Part shown: positions 51,455 through 62,237 of the stretch, piece after piece
How the letters are laid out: each line of letters starts with the position of its first letter
How positions within the stretch are numbered: position 1 is the first letter of the stretch
DNA from: Rebecca billardiae RCC1528
Taxonomy: Eukaryota > Haptophyta
Length of the DNA stretch: 64,000 nucleotides
Direction of reading: 5' to 3'
NCBI GenBank assembly: GCA_965240325.2
Contig: OZ251231.1
Coordinates: 992,001 to 1,056,000, forward strand
Program-made: the position numbers and the translations under genes
Notes under the pieces: model-generated
The model's input: only the letters and a program-made list of their open reading frames with translations
Databases searched by the model: none
Told to the model about the DNA's origin: nothing

Positions 51455-53897
51455 CTATGCAAGGCCGGTACCGTGACGCTCCGCGTCGCCGAGCCCAGCC
51501 ACTGAGGCGCTGCTTATCGACTGTGAGTGGGCGCGCGCCGCGGCCGCTGCTGTGGCCGCGGCCAATCGCGCGTCCACGTTGTCAGCGATCCGCGCGATGT
51601 CGGAGACAACCCGATCCGTGAGCTCGTGCCCGTGGCCGCTCACGATGGTGAGCAGGTCTGAGATCATCATCTCGTTCCCCAGGATGTCCACGTGGTCCGC
51701 CGAGCTCGAGCCGCGCAGCTTCGGCCCGCTGCTCTCGCTCGGCTGCGTCACAAACTCGCGCGTGACGACGCGCGCGCCCGACGGGTTGTACATCCGGCTC
51801 CTGCGCCAGCCGCTGGCGCACATGTAGCCCATGGACACGAGGGGGATGGTGCCGTCGCCGTCCGTGAGCCGCACGCCGTTGACGAGGTCGCGCGCGCGGT
51901 CGTTGGCTTGCCGATCGATGAGGTAGGGCACCTCGTCGACGATGGCGGCGGCGGCGGCCTGGTCTGCGCCCTCCGCGGCGGCGGCGGCGCCGGCGGCTGC
52001 GGCAGCTTCGGGGTCTGTCTCCGCGTCCGTCGGCTGTGAGGCCACCATCTTGGACTGCACGCCCGGCGTGGCGCCCGCCGCCGCTGCGCCCGCGCGCGGG
52101 CCATCGACCACCACGTACGCACGCTCGGTCTGCTGCCCGACGCCGTAGAGGCAGTGCACCGTCATGTTGGGCGCGAAGGGCAGCGGCGCCTTGAGCGGGT
52201 TGATCCACGCGCTCTCCTCCGGGTGGAGCAGCCCGCCGGGCGAGCCGACATCGTTCAGGTCGTACCAGTACCGAAATCGCTTGGTGACCGTGTCGTCGGC
52301 GGCCGCCTCGGAGCGGAGGGCGTCCTGCTCGAGCTGACGCAGCGACTCGGGCACGGTCAGCACGGGCGTGAGCGAGCCGTCGGGCGCGCGCTTGCTCAGC
52401 AGCGCGCCGAAGCTCGGCTGCGACGTCGCGCGCTGCGGCGCCCGGCAGCTCTGCGCCGCAGCGGCGAGCCCGTCCGCGTTCGCGTCGCAGCGCGTGTCCT
52501 CGGCTCCCGGCTCCGCCAGTGGGTCGTCGGGCGCGCCGTCCTCGTCGCCCCAGATCGCCGCCCCGCCCATCGGCAGCAGCGTCTGCGTCGAGGGGAACGA
52601 GCGCATCAGCCGCCGCCGCTTTGCCGCCGAGAGCACCGAGTCGAGCATCGAGCCTAGGAAGCCCGTGATGTAAGTGAAATCGCGCGACTCGCCCATGAGC
52701 AGTCCGGTCGCGCCCTTGGGCGTGCCGAGGGTGGGCGGGCCGATGAGCACGACCGCCTCGATGTGCTCGTGCACCCAGGCGGACGAGAGCCGCCCGCCGT
52801 GCGGCGACGAGATCCACTGGCTGAAGTACTGCCACACCGTCGCGCCCATCGAGTGCGCGACCACCGCCACCTTCCGGCCGTGCACCTGTCGGCAGGAGAT
52901 GGTGCGCGCGAAGTGTGAGTGAGCGCGCCATGTTGCGCTGCGGCGCTCAGAACGTGCGCGCGCGTACTTGTCGGAACATCTCGATGTGGTAGCGCAGCCG
53001 GCTAAAGTACTGGTCGCGGCGCTCGAGCTGGTGGTAGGGCAGGCGCCAGTCGTACGCGGCGACCCACGCGTTGCTCGGGCTGTACCCGATGTCCGCCAGG
53101 TTCTCGATCACCTGCGCCCACACCCAGTACCCGCCAACGACGTAGTCGGCCGCCTCGAAGCCCTGCGCGGCGCGCAGCTTGATGCCGGGCGGGTCGTCGC
53201 CCGTCAGCGCGTCGAGCTCCATGTGGCGCAGCCAGCACTCGCGATCGAGCGTGAAGAGCTTGATCATCGAGAGCGTGCCCCACACGCGCTGCCTGAAGTA
53301 CGACTTGGCGCACTTCTGCCCGGACCACATCTCCAGACCGGTCGAGATGATGCCCGGGAGCATCACGACGGGCAGCTGCGCGCTCCAGCCGCGCTCGGCG
53401 GCCTGCAGGCCCGGCCGCGTGGGCGCCGCGGGGCGCGGCTCGGCCTGCGAGGCGTTCGAGCCCTGCCCCATCGCAAAGTCGGGCAGCACGGACAGCTGCT
53501 CCAGCAGCTGCGAGATGGGCGCGTCGAACTTGCTCAGCTCGTCCACGATCGCGTTCACGAGCGGCGTGGCGGGCGTGGCGACCTCCACGCGATGTCCGGC
53601 GTACATCACGGCGGCGGCGCCGATCAGGATGCCGACGATGAAGGCAAACCGCTTCTTTGACAGCCGCTCCTGCGCCACCGCCAGCCACGAGCCCTCGTCC
53701 ATCGGTAGGATGGGCATGGATGCAGACAAGCGCGCGATGGGCACGCCACCGCCGCCGGACGGCTGCTCAGGACGGGCGAAGGCGCCCTCCGATCGCGAAC
53801 GATGCGGTGCGCGAGGGGAGGCGTGCGCGGGCTTGGCGCCATCTGGAGCCTCGCCGCCGTCCGCGTCCTGCTTCGCGGCGACGCGCGACCTGCGCAT
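51455..53897 (-). CDS. LCAT/PDAT-type acyltransferase
   Basis: Two exons: 53897-52968 and 52885-51455 (786 aa); the intron is only 82 nt with a GTACGC donor, rejoined as EMFRQ-VHGRKVAVVAHSMG. One membrane anchor lies near residues 80-100 (RFAFIVGILIGAAAVMYAG), as in yeast Lro1/plant PDAT. Motifs: LPVVMLPGIISTGLEMWSGQ, CWLRHMELD, AYDWRLPYHQLERRDQYF, AHSMG (catalytic Ser), LIGPPTLGTPKGATGLLMGE, HCLYGVGQQTERAYV, GDGTIPLVSMGYMC (Asp) and SSADHVDILGN (His). All members of the Ser-Asp-His triad are present. PDAT moves an acyl chain from a phospholipid to diacylglycerol to make triacylglycerol. Odd features: Ala-rich inserts (DPEAAAAAGAAAAAEG). Divergent from PEX22. Confidence 0.9.
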
Positions 53898-54149
53898 GCC
53901 GGCCGCTGGTCCAGGACTCGCCCGCGCTGCGCGCCCTGCCGTCTCCAGATTTGTCCAGATGCATCACGCCCTCCGGTTTTCCGTGCTTCCGGATGCGGCA
54001 GCGGACGCACGGCCGTGCGTCCGTGGGCGACTGGGCGTGGGCCGTGAGAGCTCTTTCTCCGGTTGCTCAGCCCGGCTGCACGACCACCCTTGGCTGCACC
54101 AGCGTGGGCGTGGGCCAAGCGGGCCGTCGTGGCCTCACCCGCTCGCAGG

Positions 54150-54791
54150 ATGGCTCAGCTCCTGGCCCAGCTCATCGAGGCGCTGCGGCAATGGATGGCG
54201 GCGAATCGGCCTCTGTGCTACGCCATCGTGGCGGGGCTGCTTGCTGCGTACCTCATGTACCGACCCCCACCGCCCCCGGACCGCCGAGACGGCGGATGCC
54301 GCACGCCCTCGCGCCAGCCGAGCTCCACGCGCCCCAAGATCAGCATCTCGGCGATGGGCGGCGTCCTCCTCGACGGCGAGGCGTCAGGCGGGCTGCGCGT
54401 GGTGGCGAAGGCGGTCGAGGCGGTCCGTAAGCTCGCCGAGTACGGCGACGTGTACCTTATCGCCGGCAACGTCACTTCGGACGCGGCCGAGAAGGCCGTG
54501 CGCGACACGCTCCAGCGTGAGGGGGTGCTGGCCCTGCCAGGCATCGACGCGCGCAAACTGCTCGTGTGCTCGAGCTCCATCGGCCGCACGGCGATGTGCC
54601 GGCAGATCGAGCCCGAGCTACACGTAGACGAGGCGCTCGACGTCGTGGAGTCGCTCGCTCCGCACGTGCCCTGTGTTGGGCATGTCGGTCCGTCAGCAGC
54701 GCCCAGCAAGCGTGACAACGTGCACGTTGCGTCGGACCTTGGCGAGCTCGTCGACGTCTTCTTGGCGACGCGGTCCGAGCTGGTCTCCTGA
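54150..54791 (+). CDS. PEX22: Peroxin-22-like protein
   Basis: 213 aa from ATG 54150; the frame is open to 54063. The N-terminus has one membrane segment (CYAIVAGLLAAYLMY) followed by a Pro-rich linker, as in PEX22, which anchors the ubiquitin-conjugating enzyme PEX4 to the peroxisome. The soluble domain matches the plant/fungal family in order: ISISAMGGVLLDGEASGGLR, EYGDVYLIAGNVTSDAAEKA, LLVCSSSIGRTAMCRQIEPE, LHVDEALDVVESLAPHV. The SIGRT-x-x-x-RQ-x-EP block is the best-conserved part. The family diverges fast and is often missed by annotation. Divergent from the PDAT gene (252 bp); both may serve lipid/peroxisome metabolism. Confidence 0.8.
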   Translation: MAQLLAQLIEALRQWMAANRPLCYAIVAGLLAAYLMYRPPPPPDRRDGGCRTPSRQPSSTRPKISISAMGGVLLDGEASGGLRVVAKAVEAVRKLAEYGDVYLIAGNVTSDAAEKAVRDTLQREGVLALPGIDARKLLVCSSSIGRTAMCRQIEPELHVDEALDVVESLAPHVPCVGHVGPSAAPSKRDNVHVASDLGELVDVFLATRSELVS

Positions 54792-55060
54792 GGCCCGTGC
54801 TTTCAGATGTGCTCTGATGAAGGGGATGACGCTTCATTCTCGTGAGACCACGCCTGCGGGTTTCGAATATTAGACTGCACATCATAGCGAATCGCATCAT
54901 TATATCTAACTATTGACAGTGAACCGGGTCCGAGGCGCGCGCGCACGCAGTCCTGATCCTCGGACAAGTTTAGGAGGCCGTGGGCCTACTAAGGCTAGCC
55001 AGTACTACCAGATTGACTCACCGTTATTAATTTTAATAGTATATATATAGTAATATTCAT

Positions 55061-55240
55061 ATGAGCCGCGGCCGCCGCCTGCCGCAGCTGCTCGCCGCTA
55101 GGTCGCGGCGCACTGAGTCAGCAGGCGGCGACATCGACTACGGCGACCTCACCCTCATCCAAGTGCTCCGCGGCGGCGCTCGGCTGCGGCGGCATCTGCC
55201 GTCGCCGCCGCGTGCGACCCCCGAGGCGGCCCAGGCCTAG
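55061..55240 (+). CDS. Small 59-codon ORF
   Basis: ATG to TAG with mostly G/C third positions, starting MSRGRRLPQLLAARSRRTES, then GGDIDYGDLTLIQVLRGGAR. A TATATATATAG run lies 12-21 bp upstream in an AT-rich patch, and base composition switches exactly at the ATG. Basic, no recognised domain. It could be a small gene, an orphan exon or chance. Confidence 0.28.
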   Translation: MSRGRRLPQLLAARSRRTESAGGDIDYGDLTLIQVLRGGARLRRHLPSPPRATPEAAQA

Positions 55241-55421
55241 CCGCCTAGGTCAGTCAGTCAGACAGTTACCAGCTGTCAGGCGGTGCTCCCGCGCCCGGCC
55301 CGCGGCCCCGCTCCTGTAGCCCTAGGGGGGCAGGGGTGCGGGTGGCGCACTGCCTGCTGACCTGGTCGGCAGGCGCGGACCATGCATTCGTCTATGACGA
55401 GTCTGCTGCACTCTGTCTTGC

Positions 55422-55499
55422 CTGACGCTTGCCCGTTGCATGATACCACAGTGTCGTTAAATATATTTAAAGACGTGGCATGCAACGGGCAGGCGTCAG
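55422..55499. repeat. Hairpin with 21-bp arms
   Basis: CTGACGCTTGCCCGTTGCATG (55422-55442) pairs with the segment at 55479-55499 except one T/C difference, which is a G-U pair in RNA. The 36-nt loop includes an AT-rich TTAAATATATTTAA palindrome. Confidence 0.7.
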
Positions 55500-55574
55500 A
55501 GTCAGCAAGCGCTGTAGCAGCAGATCGAGCAGCAGGGACAAACACCAGGATCAGCGCTCCTCGCCGTCGTAGTC

Positions 55575-55625
55575 GCGATGGAGTGATGGGCGACTCGCCG
55601 TCGTAGTCGCCCATCACTCCATCGC
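55575..55625. repeat. 20-bp perfect hairpin
   Basis: GCGATGGAGTGATGGGCGAC (55575-55594) and its exact reverse complement (55606-55625) enclose the 11-nt loop TCGCCGTCGTA. CTCGCCGTCGTAGTCG also occurs as a direct repeat just upstream. Confidence 0.8.
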
Positions 55626-56577
55626 CGAGCGGAAGCTCGACGCACCGTCTGGCGTCGACGCGCGCGCGCCAGGCGCGGTGGTCGCGGTGCCACGCGTCGT
55701 CAGTCGTTAAATATACATGACGAATAATAATTATTGAAATAAACTGTAATGCGGCTGCACCGTACAGTATCGAAGACTCAGCCGTCGGATGCAGATTCTG
55801 TCTGCAGCATGAAGTCTGAATGAACTCTGCCTCTTGACAGTACGACCCTCTGTACCCTGCCGGACGCGAGCCGCCCGACGCCCCGACCTCGGACCTGTGC
55901 TAAGCCTAACTAAGTAGTAAGTGGGAACCTGACTAGCTGGTCTGACGACTATACTGATGCAGATGTACTCAGTCAGGCTCGGTGCCTACTCAGCAGTACT
56001 CAGACTCGGATGATAATCAGGCAGATCAGCGCGCCGCAGCGCCGGCAGCGCGGACTCAGAGTCGGCACCGGTAGGCGGTACGAGTTCCGTGCGACTCCGT
56101 AGCCGCCTCTAAGTCCGTGTCAATTGACATTAATTACGGTGTCGTCCGCGCGTCGTCGTCAGACCGGGTGAACTCACTGAGACCGTCGGACACGTCGTCA
56201 ACTACTCACTGGCTAGTAGTGGCTAGTACTACTGACTGCTTAGAGTGCTCGCGGACCACCGTAGGCTAAGGCTCCGTAGACGTAGTACAGTAACAGTACT
56301 GTCACTGCATCAGCTCCTAACGACTCTTGATCAGTAGTTCGGGGCCACCCTCTGAAAGGTAAGCAGTCCGTCGTATCAGGACCCGGAGCCGGCCAGGGCT
56401 CCGTCAGCGAGTGATCGCGTCAGCCCCGGGCGGTCCGAAGGCGCGTACCGTGTCACCGTGTGTCATACGGCCCGGCGCTGCCGGCAGCTCACAGCAACCG
56501 TGGGCCACTCTTTCGGCCGGACAATCCCGCTCGCTAGGCCCGCGTGCTGCGAGCCAGCGTCGATGCCGCGGGACACT

Positions 56578-57226
56578 TCATTCCGCCGCAGCTGGTGCAC
56601 CCGTCAAGGACTCGATCTGCGCAATCGCGAGCGAGGGCGGAGGGCCGAAGTGGTGGTCGGCTGGGTCAGCCGCGTGCGCGCTCCGCCAAGGCGCAGCGCG
56701 ACGGAGACGCGGAGATGCGGGGGGCGGGCGGGGGGCGCTGCGCACCTTCTTGGTCAATTCCATGATGCGCTGTGTCAGCTGATCATTCTTCTCGCGCAGC
56801 TGGTCGTTTTCCGCCTTGAGCGCCTCCACATCCACGCCGGTCGGTGCGCCCAGAGTCATCTTCAAAAAGTCGAGCGCATTTGACGGCTTCTCAGGCTCCT
56901 CGTACAGGGCGACGAGAACTGTGGCGGGCGGGCGCGCGGTGCGGCGGTCGAGGCTCAGCCTCGCGCTCGTGCCGCGCGCTCGGCCGCGCCTCGCAGGCAC
57001 GCACCCTTGGTGACGGCATCGATCACCCCGCTGCGCTCCAGGTAGCGCCGGAACTCCTCCTTCTTGACATCAGGTGACTGCGCGGGGAGCGGGCGGTGGG
57101 CACAGGTGGCCGTGCGCGTGAGTACACGTCCGAGACGTAGCGTCACGCCCAGACGGGCCACTGCACACTCCCGCCGCGGTCTCCACGCACTGTGAAGTTG
57201 GTGTCCGCTCCGGTGGGCGGGGCCAT
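56578..57226 (-). CDS. MYCBP: MYCBP/AMY-1 homologue (FAP174-like)
   Basis: Four small exons: 57226-57191, 57077-57005, 56918-56746, 56616-56578 (106 aa against 103 in human). The splices give MAPPTGADTNFT-SPDVKKEEFRR, VIDAVTK-VLVALYEEPEKPS and IMELTKK-IESLTGAPAAAE. The core motifs FRRYLERSGVIDAVTKVLVA and EEPEKPSNALDFLKMTLGAP are diagnostic of MYCBP. The C-terminal half is a coiled coil (VEALKAENDQLREKNDQLTQ). MYCBP binds A-kinase anchoring proteins; the Chlamydomonas relative FAP174 is in the central pair of the flagellum. Introns are 113, 86 and 129 nt with GTGCGT, GTGCGT and GTGCGC donors. Divergent from the patatin gene. The exon 1 codons are the least certain part. Confidence 0.88.
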
Positions 57227-57577
57227 CGTTGAAACTGCCTTGCGGCTGTGCAGCCTGGCGTGTGCCGCCGGCCGCGCCAGGGCGTGTCCGTTGCCGGGAG
57301 TGCGAAGCAGGCGAGAGTCCGGTGCTCTGGCGCGGAAGTCGGTTGGCGCGTTTGCCGCCAGCCGGAGCGGCGGAGCGGGCGCCCTGGCTGCTTCCGCTGC
57401 GAGCAGGAGGCGGCATCATTTCCGCGCCCGGGCGGTGGCGGCAGCGGACGCTGCCCTTTGTGCGCGCTACCCTCGGAGACGCGCCCACACGAGGACCGCA
57501 CGCACCGTCGCTCTCTCCGCGCGCGCGAAGCGGTGGCAGCGAGAGGGTGCTCGTAGAGACCAGCCGCGTCGGCGGCG

Positions 57578-60500
57578 ATGGATCTCGCCCAATCGGCCGA
57601 GCGCGACGAGCGCGCGCCGTCAACGACGGCCGTCGCGCCGATGCTGGAAGAGTCTTTCCACGACGCCCTGTCGGAGCCGCGCTCACGCCCGGGCTTCTTC
57701 AAGCGGCTCTTCGCCAAGCGCTTCGTCGACGCGAGCCAGGGCAACCCCGCGGCCGCGCCGGCCGCGGCGCCCGCCGTCGAAAACGACCCCGCGGCCGCTG
57801 TGATCGATCGGCTGACCGAGCTGATGACGCCAGCGAGCGACAAGTCGGCGGCCGTGCGGCTGCACGCGGCGCAGGGGTTTGAGGAGGTGGCCGCGGCGAT
57901 GTGCAAGATCGACCCGCTCTTCCTCGCCAGCGCGGGCGTGCTGCGCACCCTCTGCTCGCTGCTGCTCGCGCCGGAGCGCGAGGTGGCGGACGCAGTCGAA
58001 GGTGCGTTCGCGCACGTCGGCGTTCGGGACGTCGACGTGAAGCCGCTGCTCGACGTGCTGGCGAGTAAGAACGGCGGCGGCGGCGCGACGTACAAGGCGG
58101 GCGAGGCGCTGCGCTGCCTCGCCGCCATCAGCTCGCGCCCGGACAATGCGCAGCTGCTGCTGCGCTGCGGCGCGGAGGGCCCGTTACTATCATATCTCTC
58201 ACGCCGAGGTGCGCCCGCTGCGCCCGCTGCGCCCGCTGCGCTCCCCTGTGGCGCCGCGCCGTGCGGCGCTGGGCGCGGCGCGTCGCGCGCGCTGCGCCGA
58301 CTGCGCCCTGCGCGCGCTCGATACCCCGCGCGAGGTGCGGTGGCACAGCACGGCACACCGCCACCGCGCGCGTCGCCCCGCGCCGCGCGCCTGGCCACTC
58401 AACTCATCGGTGTGGTGGTGCCCCTGCCCCACGCGTGCTGCGCGTTGGATGTGGCGCGGCGCCGCTCGGCCGACACGCCGCGGCTGCCCGCCGCGACCCG
58501 CAGGCGCCAAGGCGAGTGAGATCGAAGACTGCCTGCGCGCTCTCACCAGCGTCGCGCTCACGGCTGACGGGCGCGCGGCGCTCGGACAGGCGGGCGCCGT
58601 GCGCACCGTGCTGCAGCTGCAGGGCGTGCACTGGCGGCGCTCGCGCAACCGGCAGCCGGAAGGCGGCGCGCAGGCGCCGCCGCCGGCCGGCCGCGGCTCC
58701 GCGGCCGCCGCTCCGGGCGCAGGCGGCGACAGCGTCGCGGCGGCTGATGGCGCCTCCGCCGGCGCTGCCGACGCCCACGCCGCGCGCCCGCACATCCCTC
58801 CGCTAGAGCGCTCGGGCTCGGCCCCGCTCCCGCCATCGCCCGACGGCGTGGCCGGCAGCGGCGCGGACGGCGGCCAGCAGAGTCGCTCGCCCATCAGCAT
58901 GATGCGAGCGGTGCGGCTCTCTCGCGCGGAGTCGTCGAGCGCCGTGCGCGGCGCGGCCGGCGCGGGCAGAAGTCCTCTCGCCGCACCGGCGGACGCGGTG
59001 GCGGAGGCCGAGCGCGCGCTCACCGCCACCGTGCGCACGGACCTCGCCGAGCCGAGCGGCGCTGCCAGCGGCTCGCCCGGCGGCAGCGGCGGCAGCACGA
59101 GCAGCTCCTCGCGCGCGAGCGGGCGCGGCGGCGGCGGCGTGAGCGCAGGCTCCCCTTTCGGCTTCAGGCACGCGCGCACCGACGGTCCCGGCGCGGAGGT
59201 GTGGGTCGCGAGCGTGGGCGCCATCGCCCCGCCCGCGCCGCGCGCGCCGCTCGGGCCGGGGACGAGCACGCGCGGCGTCGTGGCGCAGGGCAGCACGCCC
59301 GCTGCGGGCGGCGGGGTCGGGGAGGGCGGCAGCGCCGCGGCACCCCCGCCGCCACCTGTCGGCGGGAGCGCATCGTGCGAGCCCGCGCCGGCGGCATCTC
59401 TGGCGATGCCGCCGGTGGGCCTGGGCTCGCGCTCAGCGACGCTGCCTGCGCAGCCGCCTCCGCCCGCGAGCGCGGCGACTGGCGGCCCCGCGCCGAGCGC
59501 GCCTCTGCAGGCCGGCCTCGGCGGTGTCGGCGGCGTCGGCGTTGGCGTCGGCGGCGTCGGCGGCGCCGGCGTCGCCGCCACGGCGAAGAGTCAGACTCAC
59601 TCGCGCGCGGTGCAGCTGCTGGCGCTGGCGTTGCTGCGCTCGCTCCTCGAGCACGAGACGAACCGACCGCGGCTGGTGGAGAGCTTTGGCGTGCGCGCGC
59701 TCTTCTCGCTGCTCGCGCAGGGCGATCGCGAGATCAAGACCGCCGCATGCAACTGCCTCGCCGCGTTCACGTCCGACCCGGCCATGTGCGCGCACCTCGC
59801 GACCAGGTTCCGTCTCAACTGCCTCGTGCTGCTGATGCAGGCGCCTGCGGCGCACGTGGTCGAGCCCGAGGGCGACGGCGCGGCCGACGGCGCGGGCGGC
59901 GCGGGCTGCTCGCCGCCGCAGCTCGCCGCGCCGCCTGGACCGACCGACGCCGCCGCGGCCGCGTCGGGCGCGGGCGACGGCGCCGGTCCGAGCGGCGCTG
60001 GTGTCGGCTGCTCGCCGCCGCTTGTGGCCGCTGCAGGCGGATCGCCGCTGGTGCCGAGCGCAGCGGCGGGCGCGGCGCCGCTGCCGGCGCGCGAGGGCGC
60101 GGCGGTCGCAGCGGCGCCCATGCCGCTGCAGGGCGGCGCCGCGAGCGGCGGGCGCGCCAGCCCCAGCGTGCAGCCGGGCGCGGCGGCGGCGCTCGAGCCG
60201 CTGCCGATCGCAGTCGCGCCCACGCGGCAGGGTCTGCGCGAGGCTTTGCTCGTGCCGCTCACGCGCACGGTCGCGAACCTGTGCGCGGACGAGAAGGTGG
60301 CCAAGGACATGCTGTCTCACCCGCAGCTGTTCCGGGCCATCGAGCTCGTGCTGCGCTACTCGCCGCTGCAGGCGGCGCGCGACGAGGCGATGCGCACGCT
60401 CGCGCAGCTCGCGGGGCTCGAGGTCGAGCGCGCGGCGGCCATCGTGCGCCAGCAGGAGTGCGCGCCCCCCGCGCCGCTGCCGCTCGCGCTGCCGATGCAG

Positions 60501-62192
60501 ACGCTGGGCGCGAGCGGCGGCGCCGCCGCCGACGCGGGCGGCGGGCTGGCAGGCGGCGCGCCGCTGCCGCCGCCGCCGCCGCCGCCCGCGCCCGGTGGCG
60601 GCGCGACGCGCGCCGACGCGCTGCTACTGCACTCGGCGGGGCTGCAGCTGCTGCTGCATGCCGCGCTCAGCGGCGGCAGCTCGGCGGAGGAGCAGCGCGC
60701 CGGCGCGCCCGCCGGCGCTGCGGACGCGCCGCGCGCGCCGCCCGCCGAGCAGGAGGCCTCCGCCGCCGCCGCGGCGAGCTCCGACGAGCCTGCCGCGGCC
60801 GACGCGACCGGCGTGTTCCGCGCGAACGCGCTGCGCGCTCTCGGCAACTTGTGCTTCCGCGAGGACGTGCGCACGTTCGTCGTCGAGCACTACGTGCACG
60901 CGGCGGCGGAGCACGCGCGCGGCTCGGCGGACGCGGACGTGCGCTCAGCCGCGATCCGTCTGCTGGCCATCTGCGGCGCGCAGCGCGTCGTCGCGGGCAA
61001 GCTGCCGCGCGCGGGCTCGGTGCTCGGGCACTGGGGTGTGCGCATCCTGTGCATTGACGGCGGCGGCACGCGCGGCGTGATCGCCGTCGAGATGCTGCGC
61101 AAGCTGGAGAACCTCCTTGGGAGCCGCCTCGATGAATCCTTCGACCTGATCTGCGGTGCGCGCCCGGCGCGCGCTGCGCTGCGCCGCGCGGCGTCCCCCT
61201 GTGCGCGCGCTGCGCCGATCGATCAGGCTCGAGGCGGGCGCACGACGCCCGTCGACGCGCACGCCTGCAGCGCGCGCCGCGCTGAGCCGCCGCCGAGCCC
61301 CCGCGCCGCGCGCCGCCGCCGCTCGCAGGCACGTCGACTGGCTCGATCATCGCATGGCTCCTCGGCGCCAACTCGGAGACGGCCGACGAGATCGGCGCGA
61401 GATACGAGTCGTTGTGCCGCCGCGTATTTGTCAAGCAGACCGCGGGACGGAACAAGTACTCGTCCTCGCAGTTCCGGGACCTTCTGATCAAGGAGCTCGG
61501 GCAGGAGCGGCTGATCGACGCCGCGCTGCGCGACGACGGGCTGGCTGCGCGCAAGGTGCGCACGCGCGTGCTGCGCGCGCGTGCGCGCCGTGTCGGCGGC
61601 GGGGTCGTGCCTCGGCCGCGCCCACACGGTGCGTCCGTCCCGTGCCGCCCGCGCCGCGCCGCGCGCGTGCGCCGCCGCAGGTGTTCCTCGTCGCCTCGCT
61701 GGTGAGCACCAAGCCGCCGCTGCCGTACCTCTTCCGCACGTACCAGCACGACGCGCGCACGGCCTCGCGGTTCCCCGGTGACTGCGGCTCGCGCGTGTGG
61801 GAGGCGCTGCGCGCGTCCACGGCCGCGCCCACCTTCTTCGAGCCCGTAGTGCGCGACCGGCTCATGTTTCAGGACGGCGGCTTGCTGAACAACAACCCGA
61901 CCTCGCTCGCGATCCACGAGGCGCGCTGCCTCTGGCCGGACCGGCCGATCGCGGCGATCGTCTCGATCGGCACCGGACGCTCGCCCGTCGCCGACTCCAA
62001 GGCCTGGTCGTTCACAGGCGCGACGCTGCTCGCCTCCGCCACGGACACGGAGCGCACGCACCAGGTGGTTGCGCGGCGCGCTGCGCTGTGCTGCGCGTGC
62101 GCGGGCGGTCGGGCCGTGCTGCCGCGTCGGCGCGCGCGCTGAGTCCGCACGCCGCTGCGATGCCGTGACGGATTGACATTGCGTGCAGCGTG

Positions 62193-62237
<45 letters not shown>

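Larger units (their letters stand above)
54792..56577. other. 1.8-kb gene-poor stretch with strong hairpins
   Basis: It alternates between AT-rich (55020-55060, 55450-55475, 55700-55750) and GC-rich blocks. It holds one small GC-rich ORF (55061-55240), a 21-bp-arm hairpin (55422-55499) and a 20-bp perfect hairpin (55575-55625). The last 900 bp, with many ACTAGTAC/AGTACTG words, show nothing gene-like. Confidence 0.5.
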
